The notes under the pieces were generated by a model. It was given only the letters and a program-made list of their open reading frames with translations. It searched no databases and was not told the origin of the DNA. Shown here piece by piece: positions 15,800 through 23,511 of a DNA stretch of 64,000 nt; the stretch's first letter is position 1, and the number at the start of each line of letters is the position of its first letter. Source of the stretch: Microbacterium flavescens (lineage in GTDB: Bacteria; Actinomycetota; Actinomycetes; Actinomycetales; Microbacteriaceae); the NCBI RefSeq assembly GCF_018588945.1, contig NZ_JAFIWA010000003.1, forward strand, positions 372,001 through 436,000, given 5' to 3'. The translations under genes were made by a program, and so were the position numbers.

Positions 15800-16837
15800 A
15801 TGCTTGAGGGGTGGCGCACACAGATGCTGGCGCGCGGCCTGGAGGTCAGCACGATCCGTCCCAAGCTCGCACTGGTCAAGCGATTCCAGGAGTATGCGGA
15901 GACGTTCCCGTGGCAGTGGTCGCCGGTTGACTTCGAGCAGTTCGCAAGCGAGCCAAAGGCCAACGGTGAGCCCCGCGCACGGTCGACGGTGCGGATGTAT
16001 GCCGGCAGCATCGGTGAGTTCTGCAGCTACACGACCAATCCGGCCTACGGCTGGGTCGACTACTGCGAGGGCACGTTCGGCGACGTCCCGTCCCAGATCG
16101 TCTTCGACTGGAACTCGCCGCACCACACCTCTGACAACGCGGTCCCGGCATCGCGCCGCGCTCTCACTCGTCCCGAGCTTCAGACGCTCTTCGACCACAT
16201 GGACGACGCCGTCGACCGCGAGTACGCCGCCGGCTCGAAGCGCTGGATGAGCCTGCTCAGAAACTCCGTCGCGTTCAAGCTCTGCTACGCCTTCGGCCTG
16301 CGCAAACGAGAGCTCGCGATGCTCGAGCTTGTGGACTTCGGCCCCAATCCTCACGTCCCGGCCTACGGCATCCACGGGGCGCTGACCGTGCGCTGGGGCA
16401 AAGGCACCGCCGGGTCAGGGCCACGACGTCGCACAGTCCTGACGGTGCCGGAGTTCGAGTGGGTGATTCCTCTCCTCGAGTTCTGGCTCTCCCCTGGCCA
16501 GCGAGATCGCTTCCCGAAGGCAGAGCGCGGAACGGCGCTATGGCCCAGCGAACGTCAAGCTCGGGTCGGGCTGAGCACCTTCGGCAACGCCTTTGTGAAG
16601 GCTCGAGCCGAGGCCGGCCTCCCGGCCGGGCTGGGCCTGCATTGCCTACGTCACTCGTATGTCACCCACCTGCTCGAGGCCGGCTACGACCCGACCTTCG
16701 TGCAAACCCAGGTCGGCCACCAGAACGCCTCGACAACCGGCATCTACACGAGCGTCTCAGCCGACTTCAAGCAGAAGGAAGTCCACCGGATGATTGCGCA
16801 ACGTGCCGCACAGCTGCAGGAGGACCGAAGTGCCTGA
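15800..16837 (+). CDS. Tyrosine recombinase / integrase
   Basis: The 345-residue protein has a SAM-like core-binding domain (about 1-100) and a catalytic domain with a complete active set: Arg168 (FGLRKREL), Lys201 (RWGKGT), His281 and Arg284 (HCLRHS), His307 (QVGHQ) and the nucleophile Tyr316 (GIYTSV). It should cut and rejoin DNA through a 3'-phosphotyrosine. The annotated ATG has no proper ribosome site (GAGGG is only one base away). Family-like sequence LFRADERVFEG continues upstream in frame until a TGA at 15752, so the N-terminus may be shortened. It overlaps the HTH gene by 8 bases. Confidence 0.9.
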   Translation: MLEGWRTQMLARGLEVSTIRPKLALVKRFQEYAETFPWQWSPVDFEQFASEPKANGEPRARSTVRMYAGSIGEFCSYTTNPAYGWVDYCEGTFGDVPSQIVFDWNSPHHTSDNAVPASRRALTRPELQTLFDHMDDAVDREYAAGSKRWMSLLRNSVAFKLCYAFGLRKRELAMLELVDFGPNPHVPAYGIHGALTVRWGKGTAGSGPRRRTVLTVPEFEWVIPLLEFWLSPGQRDRFPKAERGTALWPSERQARVGLSTFGNAFVKARAEAGLPAGLGLHCLRHSYVTHLLEAGYDPTFVQTQVGHQNASTTGIYTSVSADFKQKEVHRMIAQRAAQLQEDRSA

Positions 16838-17177
16838 GCACCGCCGCATCGGCTACAACTGGCATCTCCGGCAGGTGATGGCACAGAGAAACCTCTGGAA
16901 GAGCACAGACCTCATGCCCCTGCTGAAAGCACGCGGGATCTCACTCTCAGAGAGTCAGGTCTGGCGTCTCGTCACCGGGACCCCCGAGCGAATCCCCGCA
17001 CGAACGTTTGCCGCCCTCTGCGACATCCTCGACTGCACTCCCAACGAGCTGTTCGAGCCCGTCGTTGAGATGCGCGCCGCCACCCGCGTGAATGCACCGG
17101 CCGCCGGTGAAGACCCGCTGGCATCGCGCCCTGAGACCATCTCTCACCGGGTCCGGATCGTCGAGGACGATGGCTAG
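16830..17177 (+). CDS. Small Cro/CI-like HTH protein of the recombinase module
   Basis: The 115-residue protein begins RRIGYNWHLRQVMAQRNLWK and has an XRE-type helix-turn-helix (LMPLLKARGISLSESQVWRLVTG, then IPARTFAALCDILDCTPNELFEP). This is the SinR/Cro-like layout commonly found as the middle gene of actinobacterial recombinase trios. The C-terminal 35 residues are probably disordered. GCAGGAGGACC supports GTG 16830. It starts inside the recombinase stop region and ends inside the next gene, so all three are coupled. It may control the module or act as a directionality factor; that is inference. Confidence 0.85.
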   Translation: MPEHRRIGYNWHLRQVMAQRNLWKSTDLMPLLKARGISLSESQVWRLVTGTPERIPARTFAALCDILDCTPNELFEPVVEMRAATRVNAPAAGEDPLASRPETISHRVRIVEDDG

Positions 17178-18678
17178 ACCCAAGAGCGCCGAGGACCCCG
17201 AACTTCACCCCGAGCCCTGCGGCCGCTGCGGCGAGCACCGCGCCCTCGCCGTCCGCTGGCCAGACGGGAAGGTCTGCCAGAACTGCCGGCGCAAGGCGAT
17301 TCGAACAATGGGACGCTGCGTCGAGTGCGGGCACGAGGGTGTCTTGCCGGGAGTGTCCGCGGACGGACCTACCTGTCGTAACTGCTCAGGGATCACGCTG
17401 AATGTCGACTGCGTCCGTTGCGGTAAGGAGGACGAGCTCTACTCCGGCGGCCGCTGCTGGCGATGCACGCTCAGCGACCTCGTCGACGAAACCCTCGCCC
17501 ACCCGGCCACCGGCACCATCCCACCCTCGCTTACGCCCCTGGCCGCCGGTTTGAAGCAGATGGAGCGGGCCAACAGCGGCCTCACCTGGCTGCGCCAGCC
17601 GCACGTCCAGACGTTCCTGCGCACCCTCACCTGCACCCCCACGACGCACGAAGCGCTGGATCAGCTGCCGCCCTCCGCAACGCTCGATTACGTTCGAGCT
17701 CTTCTCGTCGAACACTGCGCGCTCCCCCGTCGCGACGAATACCTCGCCACCTTCAACCGGTGGCTCACCGGCGTCCCCGACCGTCTCCTCAATCATGACG
17801 ACCGGGACATCCTGCTGCGCTACGTCCGCTGGGATCACCTGCGAAAGATGCATCAGGAGGCCCCGATTTCCCGCGGGATGTTCCTGCGCAGCAAGCAGAG
17901 CATCACCGTCGGCGTCGAGTTCCTCAACTGGCTCGCCGAGCGAAAAGTCGACCTCCAGGATCTGTCGCAGAGCGACCTTGACGACTGGGTCGCCGGCGGA
18001 AAAACCACGCGCCTCGTCGCAGACCGATTCCTCAACTGGGCCCGCCGCAGCCGGCTCGTCAACACCGACCTCAAGATGGCCCGACACCGCCGCGGGACAG
18101 CGTCCAGGATGAGCCTCGCAGAGCAGCGTCAGGCGAACGCCGACCTCTCTGACGCCGATGCGGTGGACCTCCGGGACCGCGCCGCGGGCGTCCTCGTCCT
18201 GGTGTTCGGCCAGCGCGTCGAGGACATCGTTCGACTTACCTGGTCGGACGTCACCATTACCCGGGAGAGCGTTACCATCAGGCTCGCCGGAATGTCGCTG
18301 CCAATCCCGAGTCCCTTCGACGACCTTTGGCGACAGCTCCGTCAGACGCCACGACATCAGCAGACCGCGGCACACCCGAACAGCACCTGGATCTTCCCCG
18401 GCCAGAAGCCGGGTCAACCCGTCAACCCAGACCATCTCGCCAACCGACTACGACAGCATCTTCAAGTCCGCGCCGCGCGACTCGGCGCGCTCAACGAACT
18501 CACCAAGCTCGCCCCGGTCACTATCGCCGCGGAAGCGCTTGGCTACGCCACGACCACCCTCGAACGACACAGTGTCGACTCCGGCGCCACATACGCCCGA
18601 TACATCGCCACCGTGAAGGCCATGGGAGGAGCTCCCCTCCCCCGCGAAGCCGCAGCAGGTTCACACAAGACCAGTTAG
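17170..18678 (+). CDS. Zinc-ribbon protein with degenerate tyrosine-recombinase-like domain
   Basis: The 502-residue protein starts with six CxxC pairs (Cys17/20, 36/39, 50/53, 69/72, 81/84, 96/99) that would form three zinc ribbons. A helical region follows, then from about residue 330 a recombinase-like fold. Arg349 in FGQRVEDIVRLTWSDV matches the first catalytic Arg, and TYARYI near 475-478 offers tyrosines. The HxxR box is absent, and the sequence there reads TKLAPVTIAAEALGYATTTLERH. It is probably a non-cutting partner that recognises DNA. ATG 17170 overlaps the HTH gene stop. Confidence 0.82.
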   Translation: MARPKSAEDPELHPEPCGRCGEHRALAVRWPDGKVCQNCRRKAIRTMGRCVECGHEGVLPGVSADGPTCRNCSGITLNVDCVRCGKEDELYSGGRCWRCTLSDLVDETLAHPATGTIPPSLTPLAAGLKQMERANSGLTWLRQPHVQTFLRTLTCTPTTHEALDQLPPSATLDYVRALLVEHCALPRRDEYLATFNRWLTGVPDRLLNHDDRDILLRYVRWDHLRKMHQEAPISRGMFLRSKQSITVGVEFLNWLAERKVDLQDLSQSDLDDWVAGGKTTRLVADRFLNWARRSRLVNTDLKMARHRRGTASRMSLAEQRQANADLSDADAVDLRDRAAGVLVLVFGQRVEDIVRLTWSDVTITRESVTIRLAGMSLPIPSPFDDLWRQLRQTPRHQQTAAHPNSTWIFPGQKPGQPVNPDHLANRLRQHLQVRAARLGALNELTKLAPVTIAAEALGYATTTLERHSVDSGATYARYIATVKAMGGAPLPREAAAGSHKTS

Positions 18679-18738
18679 TACACGGTTTCGTTCACTGTGC
18701 GGACTAGTAGCACTGGTACGGGGCCGATTTGTGAACGA

Positions 18739-19185
18739 CTACCGAGCGCGAGCCTGGCTGACAGCGTTGATGAGGTAAGACGCTCTGAGAGCAAGTGTGT
18801 ACTTCGTCTCAAGCGGGACCGCAACAGGATTGTCCATAGTCAGACTCAGCTCCTGGATCCCAACACCGGTCAGCCGAGACACATTCTGGAGGGAGAGCCC
18901 GCAGTCGGAGATCAGCGCGACGAGAATCCCCTGAAGACGTTCATCGTCATCGATCTCAAGTCCGTAGGCCAGCTGCGAGACGAGGATCGATACGCGTGCG
19001 TTCTCGTCTGCCGAAAGCGCCTGTTCGTCTACCCTCAGTCCGGATGTGCTCGAAGGGTCGGAGAGCAAAGCCGCTAGCTTCCCAGGCTCGATCCGGGTCA
19101 TAGCATGCAGAGCGCCTTCGGTGATCTGTTCGTCTTCGAGGAGCCGCCGCAGCTCCCCCACGATTTCCTGACCGTGAGTTGTCAT
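18739..19185 (-). CDS. Unrecognised HTH-like protein next to a secreted-protein gene
   Basis: I do not recognise this 148-residue protein. It is mostly helical and has two segments that look like helix-turn-helices: QITEGALHAMTRIEPGKLAA near residue 20, and near residue 108 GLSLQNVSRLTGVGIQELSL. No membrane segment or signal peptide is present. ATG 19185 lacks a strong ribosome site. It is on the minus strand directly after the recombinase module and 75 bases downstream of the secreted-protein gene, in the same direction, so the two may form an operon. A regulatory or phage/bacteriocin-linked role is possible but unproven. Confidence 0.65.
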   Translation of the reverse strand: MTTHGQEIVGELRRLLEDEQITEGALHAMTRIEPGKLAALLSDPSSTSGLRVDEQALSADENARVSILVSQLAYGLEIDDDERLQGILVALISDCGLSLQNVSRLTGVGIQELSLTMDNPVAVPLETKYTLALRASYLINAVSQARAR

Positions 19186-19260
19186 GCGTCCATGCTTTCT
19201 GTATTCCAGTTCGGGGGGAAGGCCTGCCATGTGGAACGGCGGGCCTTCCCGCTCCTCGGT

Positions 19261-19854
19261 CTAGCGCCTGTAGGTGTAGAGCGTATTATTCGGCCCTGTG
19301 ACGGCGCAGGGCACACCCCAGATGTTGGAAGCGGACCCTGAGAGAGTCCCCGAATAGCGGTGACCGTTCAGCTTGCTTGTCGGAGCCGATCCCGAGAAGC
19401 CGACCGCTGGATTGCCGCCCCCGAACAGCCCGGTGGTCAGGTCGGTGATGGAGAACGACCCGAAGAAGCTGGTGGCGCAAGGCGCGCTCACGAACCAGTA
19501 GTAGACGCCATTGCTGGCGTTCACCGTGATCGTTCCTCCGTTGCCCGTGTAAACCGCCTGAGGCGAAATCGCGCCCGACCCCCGCTTCGGCTTGACGGCC
19601 TGCATGCTGAATGTCACCGTCTCCCCTTCGTCCAGCGTTACCTTCTGCCCATTCACCGTGAGGTCGTAAGCATCGTCGCCGACCGGCTCGGCTGCCGCAG
19701 CAGCGGGCGCCGTCAGACCGATTGACATCAGGACTGCTAGTGCGGCGACCGCGACACCGAGGACACCGTTGGAGCGAGCCCTTCCTCTGAGACGCCCAGG
19801 GCGGGCGGCAGCCGAGGCGTCGATTCCTTCGGAGAGCTTCACGCTGATTTTCAC
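19261..19854 (-). CDS. Unrecognised secreted protein
   Basis: This is a 197-residue protein of unknown family. A basic N-region of about 31 residues is followed by a hydrophobic core (GVLGVAVAALAVLMSIGL) and an Ala-rich cleavage region (APAAAAAEPVG), so export by Sec with cleavage near residue 57 is likely. The mature part of about 140 residues is beta-rich and Gly/Ser/Thr-rich (YTGNGGTITVNASNGVYYWF, SFSITDLTTGLFGGG, GHRYSGTLSGSASNIWG). It has only two cysteines, which could form one disulfide. GTG 19854 has AGAAGGG 11 bases upstream. Its A+T content is higher than that of its neighbours. Confidence 0.7.
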   Translation of the reverse strand: MKISVKLSEGIDASAAARPGRLRGRARSNGVLGVAVAALAVLMSIGLTAPAAAAAEPVGDDAYDLTVNGQKVTLDEGETVTFSMQAVKPKRGSGAISPQAVYTGNGGTITVNASNGVYYWFVSAPCATSFFGSFSITDLTTGLFGGGNPAVGFSGSAPTSKLNGHRYSGTLSGSASNIWGVPCAVTGPNNTLYTYRR

Positions 19855-19880
19855 GTTCAGAGACCCTTCTGAGAGACGAA

Positions 19881-19901
19881 CCCGATGCGGACTACATCGG
19901 G
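19881..19901. promoter_or_regulatory. Inverted repeat in the leader of the secreted-protein gene
   Basis: CCCGATG (19881-19887) and CATCGGG (19895-19901) are perfect complements with a 7-base loop, 27 bases before the GTG start. It may be an operator half-site pair, or an RNA hairpin in the 5' leader. Confidence 0.45.
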
Positions 19902-19994
19902 CGGAACCCTTATCCAGTCTTGATACTCCCAGTCCCACACCACGGGGTATGTAGGCACTTCGGCGGACACCACCACTGTCAACTCAGTACGCAC

Positions 19995-20720
19995 TCACAC
20001 GAGCGTTTGCCAGTCGCTGAGCCCACTGGATGGCAGGCGCAGAGCCGCGGCATCCCGCTCGTACATCGCCGCGTGCTCCAGGAAGTCGGCACGGCCGGTC
20101 TCCTGAGCACGACGGCGCGTGAACGCCGCGAGATCGTCCAGTCGCGCGACCGCGGCGTCGATGACTTCGCGGTCGCTGTACGTCGCGTCGTACGCCTCGA
20201 TCAGCTGCGCGAGTCGTCGATCGAGGTCCAGCCCGTCGGCGCTTGTCGCGTCCTCAGCGAAGGGCACGATCCGGTACGCCAGGTACGCCAGGTCCCACAG
20301 GCGCGATCCCGGCGACGCGAAGTCGAAGTCGATCACACCGGCAAGCCGCTCGTCCCGCACGATCAGGTTGTACGTGGCGAAGTCGTTGTGGCAGATCACC
20401 TCGGCCGGCTCGCGACGCGGAGAACGCCAGATCAGAGCGTCATCGGCGACCAGAGGCTCGCTCGCGTCGTGGATCCGCCGCAGCAGGCGCCCGGCGGCGA
20501 TGAGAACGCCGTCCGACCACTGGACGTGCGGCGGAGCATCCGTCAGCACGACTCCGTCGAGGAAGCTGAGGATCTCGCGGCCCTGCGCGTCGACGCCCAA
20601 TGCTTGCGGCACCCCGTCGACGCGGGCATCCGCGAGTTCGTCGAGCAGCCTGTGGACTGCCGGCGTCCAGGGTCCGGTCGCACGGCGGACGGTGTCCCCG
20701 ACGCGCACGACCGGTTCCAT
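19995..20720 (-). CDS. APH/choline-kinase-like phosphotransferase
   Basis: The 241-residue protein has the aminoglycoside-phosphotransferase fold. The catalytic loop is VICHNDFATYNLIV (HxDxxxxN), followed by the metal-binding GVIDFDFASPGSRLWDLAYL. Family members phosphorylate small alcohols, sugars or antibiotics; nothing marks this one as a resistance gene. ATG 20720 is chosen, and an in-frame GTG at 20756 would add 12 residues. It lies between the variable region and the AEC transporter, from which it diverges. Confidence 0.87.
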   Translation of the reverse strand: MEPVVRVGDTVRRATGPWTPAVHRLLDELADARVDGVPQALGVDAQGREILSFLDGVVLTDAPPHVQWSDGVLIAAGRLLRRIHDASEPLVADDALIWRSPRREPAEVICHNDFATYNLIVRDERLAGVIDFDFASPGSRLWDLAYLAYRIVPFAEDATSADGLDLDRRLAQLIEAYDATYSDREVIDAAVARLDDLAAFTRRRAQETGRADFLEHAAMYERDAAALRLPSSGLSDWQTLV

Positions 20721-20802
20721 GTTGCCGCCGCTCAGCGTCTCCTCGGTGCCGTCCACGGGTCCCACCGTACTGACCCTCCGCACGCCGCCGTAGGCTCGAG
20801 GG

Positions 20803-21723
20803 GTGCTGGAATCGCTCACCGGGTTCGTCGTCGTCGGCGTCGCGATCCTGGTGGGCTGGATCATCGGCCGCATCGATCTGCTCGGCGAGCACGGCCGTCC
20901 GGTGCTTGCGCGGCTCACCTTCTTCGTGCTCTCCCCGTTCCTGCTCTTCGTCGTGCTCGCGCAGGCCGACGTGCGCACGCTCTTCTCGGCCCTGCTGCCC
21001 GTGTCGGCCATCGCCGCGGTCGCCATGATCGCGGTGTTCACCCTGGTCGCCCGGTTCGTCTGGAGACGGTCGATCGGCGAGACGGTGATCGGCGCTCTGA
21101 GCGCCGGCCAGGTGAACTCCAACAACATCGGCATCCCGCTGTCGCTGTATCTCCTCGGCAGCGCGGCGTATCCGGCGCCGGTGATCCTGCTGCAGCTCCT
21201 GGTCTTCACGCCCATCACCATGGCGATCCTGGATGCCGTCACCTTCGGCCGCGCGACGCTGTGGCGCTCCATCGTGCGCACGGCGACGAACCCCATCGTG
21301 CTCGGATCCGTCCTCGGCACCCTCGTCGCCGTCAGCGGGATCGAGTTGCCGCCCATCGTGCTCGAGCCCGCCGTGCTCCTCGCGAACGCGTGCGTGCCGG
21401 TGCTCCTGATCAGCTACGGCATGTCGCTCGTCGGTCAGCGCGTGCTCGCACCCTCGGGTCGGCGCCGCGACATCATCCTCGCGACCGCGCTCAAGCTGGT
21501 GGCGATGCCGGTGGTGGCGTGGGCGTTCGCCGAGTTCGTCTTCGGCCTGAGCGATCAGGACGTGCTGGTGGTCGTCGTGCTGGCGGCCCTGCCGACGGCG
21601 CAGAACGTCTTCAACTACTCGCAGCGATACGACGTCGGCGAGACGATCTCACGCGACACCGTATTCCTGACGACGGTGGGGTGCCTGCCGGTGCTGATCG
21701 CCGTCACCCTGCTGCTCAGCTGA
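20803..21723 (+). CDS. AEC-family transporter (auxin efflux carrier type)
   Basis: The 306-residue protein has about ten membrane segments in the two-repeat AEC arrangement (VVVGVAILVGWIIGRIDLLG at the N-terminus, AGQVNSNNIGIPLSLYLLG in repeat one, VLAALPTAQNVFNYSQRY in repeat two). Prokaryotic members export or import malate, other carboxylates or related anions. The start is GTG 20803 with a weak GAGGG site. It converges with the DUF6510 gene, 15 bases between stops. Confidence 0.9.
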   Translation: MLESLTGFVVVGVAILVGWIIGRIDLLGEHGRPVLARLTFFVLSPFLLFVVLAQADVRTLFSALLPVSAIAAVAMIAVFTLVARFVWRRSIGETVIGALSAGQVNSNNIGIPLSLYLLGSAAYPAPVILLQLLVFTPITMAILDAVTFGRATLWRSIVRTATNPIVLGSVLGTLVAVSGIELPPIVLEPAVLLANACVPVLLISYGMSLVGQRVLAPSGRRRDIILATALKLVAMPVVAWAFAEFVFGLSDQDVLVVVVLAALPTAQNVFNYSQRYDVGETISRDTVFLTTVGCLPVLIAVTLLLS

Positions 21724-21738
21724 TCGGCGACGCCTGCC

Positions 21739-22011
21739 TCACCCGTCGGAGAGCTCCCGCAGCATCCCGATGACCACCCGGGTGCGCCCGTCGCCGCGCA
21801 GCACGGTGAACAGCGTGTGCGTGCACGACCGGCAGCGCACGATGCCCGCCGTGTCGTCGAGCTCCACGACCGTCTCCGCCAGCGGCCCCGCGGCTCCGCA
21901 TCCGCCGCACACCGCCGTCATCACGGTGATCTCCCCCGCCAGCAGGTCGCCCATCATTCCGGCCAGGGCGTTGCCGTCCACCGTCGACGTCGCGTTCTCC
22001 GCGCGCATCAT
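21739..22011 (-). CDS. DUF6510 family zinc-ribbon protein
   Basis: The 90-residue protein has two CxxC pairs (VCGGCGAAGP, then IVRCRSCTHTLF) spaced as a zinc ribbon, and a helical N-terminus (DGNALAGMMGDLLAGE). This family is the usual third partner of a sulfite-oxidase-like protein and a flavin reductase in actinobacteria; its role is unknown. Its start overlaps the flavin reductase stop by 4 bases (ATGA), so it is the last gene of a coupled three-gene operon. Confidence 0.85.
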   Translation of the reverse strand: MMRAENATSTVDGNALAGMMGDLLAGEITVMTAVCGGCGAAGPLAETVVELDDTAGIVRCRSCTHTLFTVLRGDGRTRVVIGMLRELSDG

Positions 22012-22733
22012 GCACCCCCGAATCGTTCGGTCTTGACCTTCGCAGCCGGGTGGCCGAGTCGCACCAGAGCGTCGGCGACGTGCTCGACGAAGCCGGTCGG
22101 TCCGCAGACGAACACCGTCGGCTGCTGCCCCGCCGGCCACACGGCTTCGCGGATCGCCGCATCGTCCAGCCGCCCGACGCGGCCGGTCCATCCTTCCGGC
22201 GCTCCGCGGGTGTACGCCCACGACACCGGCACTCCCCCGTCGGCCGCCGACCGCGCCAGCTCATCACGATAGATCGCGTCCTGCGCGCGTCGGACGGAGT
22301 ACAGAAGGCGGAAGGATGCCGCGGCCGAGGCATCCCGAGCCGCTCGCGCCATCGCCATCAGCGGCACGATCCCCGAACCGCCCGCGATGAGCTGCACCGG
22401 CCCCTCTCCCCCGGCGCGCCAGACGAAGTAGCCGCCGAGCGGCCCCTTCACCTCGAGCTCGTCACCGGGGAGCACGTCGCGGACGAGGTACGGCGAGACC
22501 TCGCCCTCGGGGATCTCATCGACCGCGAGCTCGATGTCGGGGCCTGCGCCGTACGAGCCGAGCGAGTACGAGCGCTCGGCCTGGTAGCCGTCCTCGGCGG
22601 TGAGCCGGATGTCGACGTGCTGGCCGGCGTCGCTGCCGGGCCAGTCCTCCACGGCAAGCCGAAGCACACGGGCGCTCGGCGTCGCCTGCTCGACCGCCGT
22701 GACCCGGGCGGGCCGCCAGCCGCCGACGATCAC
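22008..22733 (-). CDS. FAD-binding ferredoxin-reductase-type oxidoreductase
   Basis: This 241-residue ferredoxin-NADP reductase-fold protein has the FAD motif ERSYSLGSYG, the phosphate-binding GPLGGYFVW, the NAD(P) site LIAGGSGIVPLMAMARAA, and the C-terminal FVCGPTGFVEHVADALVRLG. There is no [2Fe-2S] domain, so electrons must pass to a separate partner. GTG 22733 overlaps the stop of the molybdo-oxidoreductase gene by 4 bases. It is probably the reductase that feeds that enzyme; this is inference from the operon. Confidence 0.9.
   Translation of the reverse strand: MIVGGWRPARVTAVEQATPSARVLRLAVEDWPGSDAGQHVDIRLTAEDGYQAERSYSLGSYGAGPDIELAVDEIPEGEVSPYLVRDVLPGDELEVKGPLGGYFVWRAGGEGPVQLIAGGSGIVPLMAMARAARDASAAASFRLLYSVRRAQDAIYRDELARSAADGGVPVSWAYTRGAPEGWTGRVGRLDDAAIREAVWPAGQQPTVFVCGPTGFVEHVADALVRLGHPAAKVKTERFGGA
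22314..22335. repeat. Inverted GGATGCC pair inside the flavin reductase gene
   Basis: GGATGCC (22314-22320) and GGCATCC (22329-22335) form an inverted pair separated by 8 bases, within coding sequence. It is one of several such pairs in the window. Confidence 0.55.
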
Positions 22734-23323
22734 CAATACCGCTCCTCGGTCCAGGGATCCCCGTGCATGTTGTAGCCGTTCTGCTCCCAGAATCCGGGCT
22801 CGTCGCGATCCATGAGCGTGAGGCCGCGCACCCACTTCGCGCTCTTCCAGAAGTACAGGTGCGGCACGAGCAGCCGCGCGGGTCCGCCGTGCTCAGGATC
22901 GAGCGGTGCGCCGTCGAATTCGAAGGCCACCCACGACCGTCCGCCGAGCAGGTCCTCCAGCGGGATGTTCGTCGTGTACCCGCCGTACGAGTGCGCCATC
23001 GCGAAGGCAGCGTCGGTATCGACGTGCTCGAACACCGTGTCCAGCGACACCCCGCGCCACGACGTCCCGAGCTTCGACCACCTCGTCACGCAGTGGATGT
23101 CCGTCGAGACGTCCTCGATCGGCAGGTCCCAGAACTCGTCCCACGTCCAGGAGACGAGGTCACCCGATTCGTTCCGCACGTCGAACGACCATTCCGCGGT
23201 GTCGACGCGCGGTGTCGGACCGGCGGAGAGCACTGGGAAGTCCTCGGTCAGGTACTGCCCCGGTGGAAGGTTCGGGTCGCTCTCCCGACGCCGTGCACCG
23301 AAACCCCTGGAGAAAACGGCCAT
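22730..23323 (-). CDS. Sulfite-oxidase-like molybdopterin oxidoreductase
   Basis: The 197-residue protein is a single molybdopterin domain of the sulfite oxidase/MsrP group: FDVRNESGDLVSWTWDEFWD, then STDIHCVTRWSKLGTSWRGV with the molybdenum-ligating Cys, AHSYGGYTTNIPLEDLLGG, and GGPARLLVPHLYFWKSAKWV. Family enzymes reduce methionine sulfoxide or oxidise sulfite. No Tat signal is visible, so unlike MsrP it is likely cytoplasmic. It is the first gene of the operon with the flavin reductase and DUF6510. Confidence 0.9.
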   Translation of the reverse strand: MAVFSRGFGARRRESDPNLPPGQYLTEDFPVLSAGPTPRVDTAEWSFDVRNESGDLVSWTWDEFWDLPIEDVSTDIHCVTRWSKLGTSWRGVSLDTVFEHVDTDAAFAMAHSYGGYTTNIPLEDLLGGRSWVAFEFDGAPLDPEHGGPARLLVPHLYFWKSAKWVRGLTLMDRDEPGFWEQNGYNMHGDPWTEERYW

Positions 23324-23511
23324 GGTCTGCCCTTCGTGTCGGACTGCGCGCACGCTCACCGTATTACGAGGGACCTTCAGCGCGCGAGGCCTGGCCGGCT
23401 TTCGCGTACACGGCCGAGTCCGCGACACGGAGTGTTCATGACGGCGATCTTCGACCTCGGGTCTAAGCTCTGACCGCAGGTTAACAGCAAACTCCCAGAA
23501 AGGGCACTCGC

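Larger units (their letters stand above)
15678..18738 (+). mobile_element. Three-gene tyrosine-recombinase module (boundaries approximate)
   Basis: Three plus-strand genes overlap end to end: an intact tyrosine recombinase, a small HTH protein, and a zinc-ribbon protein with a degenerate recombinase domain. They interrupt an otherwise housekeeping or metabolic neighbourhood. The AT-rich left flank with direct repeats, and the unrecognised accessory genes to the right, support an inserted element. Exact ends and any target duplication were not established, and the element may extend to about 19990 to include the next two genes. Confidence 0.6.

Noticed and set aside
15648..16250. 200-codon open frame overlapping the recombinase start
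   Set aside because: Beyond the first part it only mirrors the recombinase in another frame and has no family-like sequence. The LFR motif inside it did not extend to a convincing alternative N-terminus.
18684..18691. GGTTTCGT shared with 15670-15677 as possible element ends
   Set aside because: An 8-base match over 3 kb is close to chance and is not part of a longer repeat, so it is not claimed as an attachment site.
19995..20720. Antibiotic resistance role for the APH-like gene
   Set aside because: Only the general phosphotransferase motifs are present; nothing points to an antibiotic substrate.
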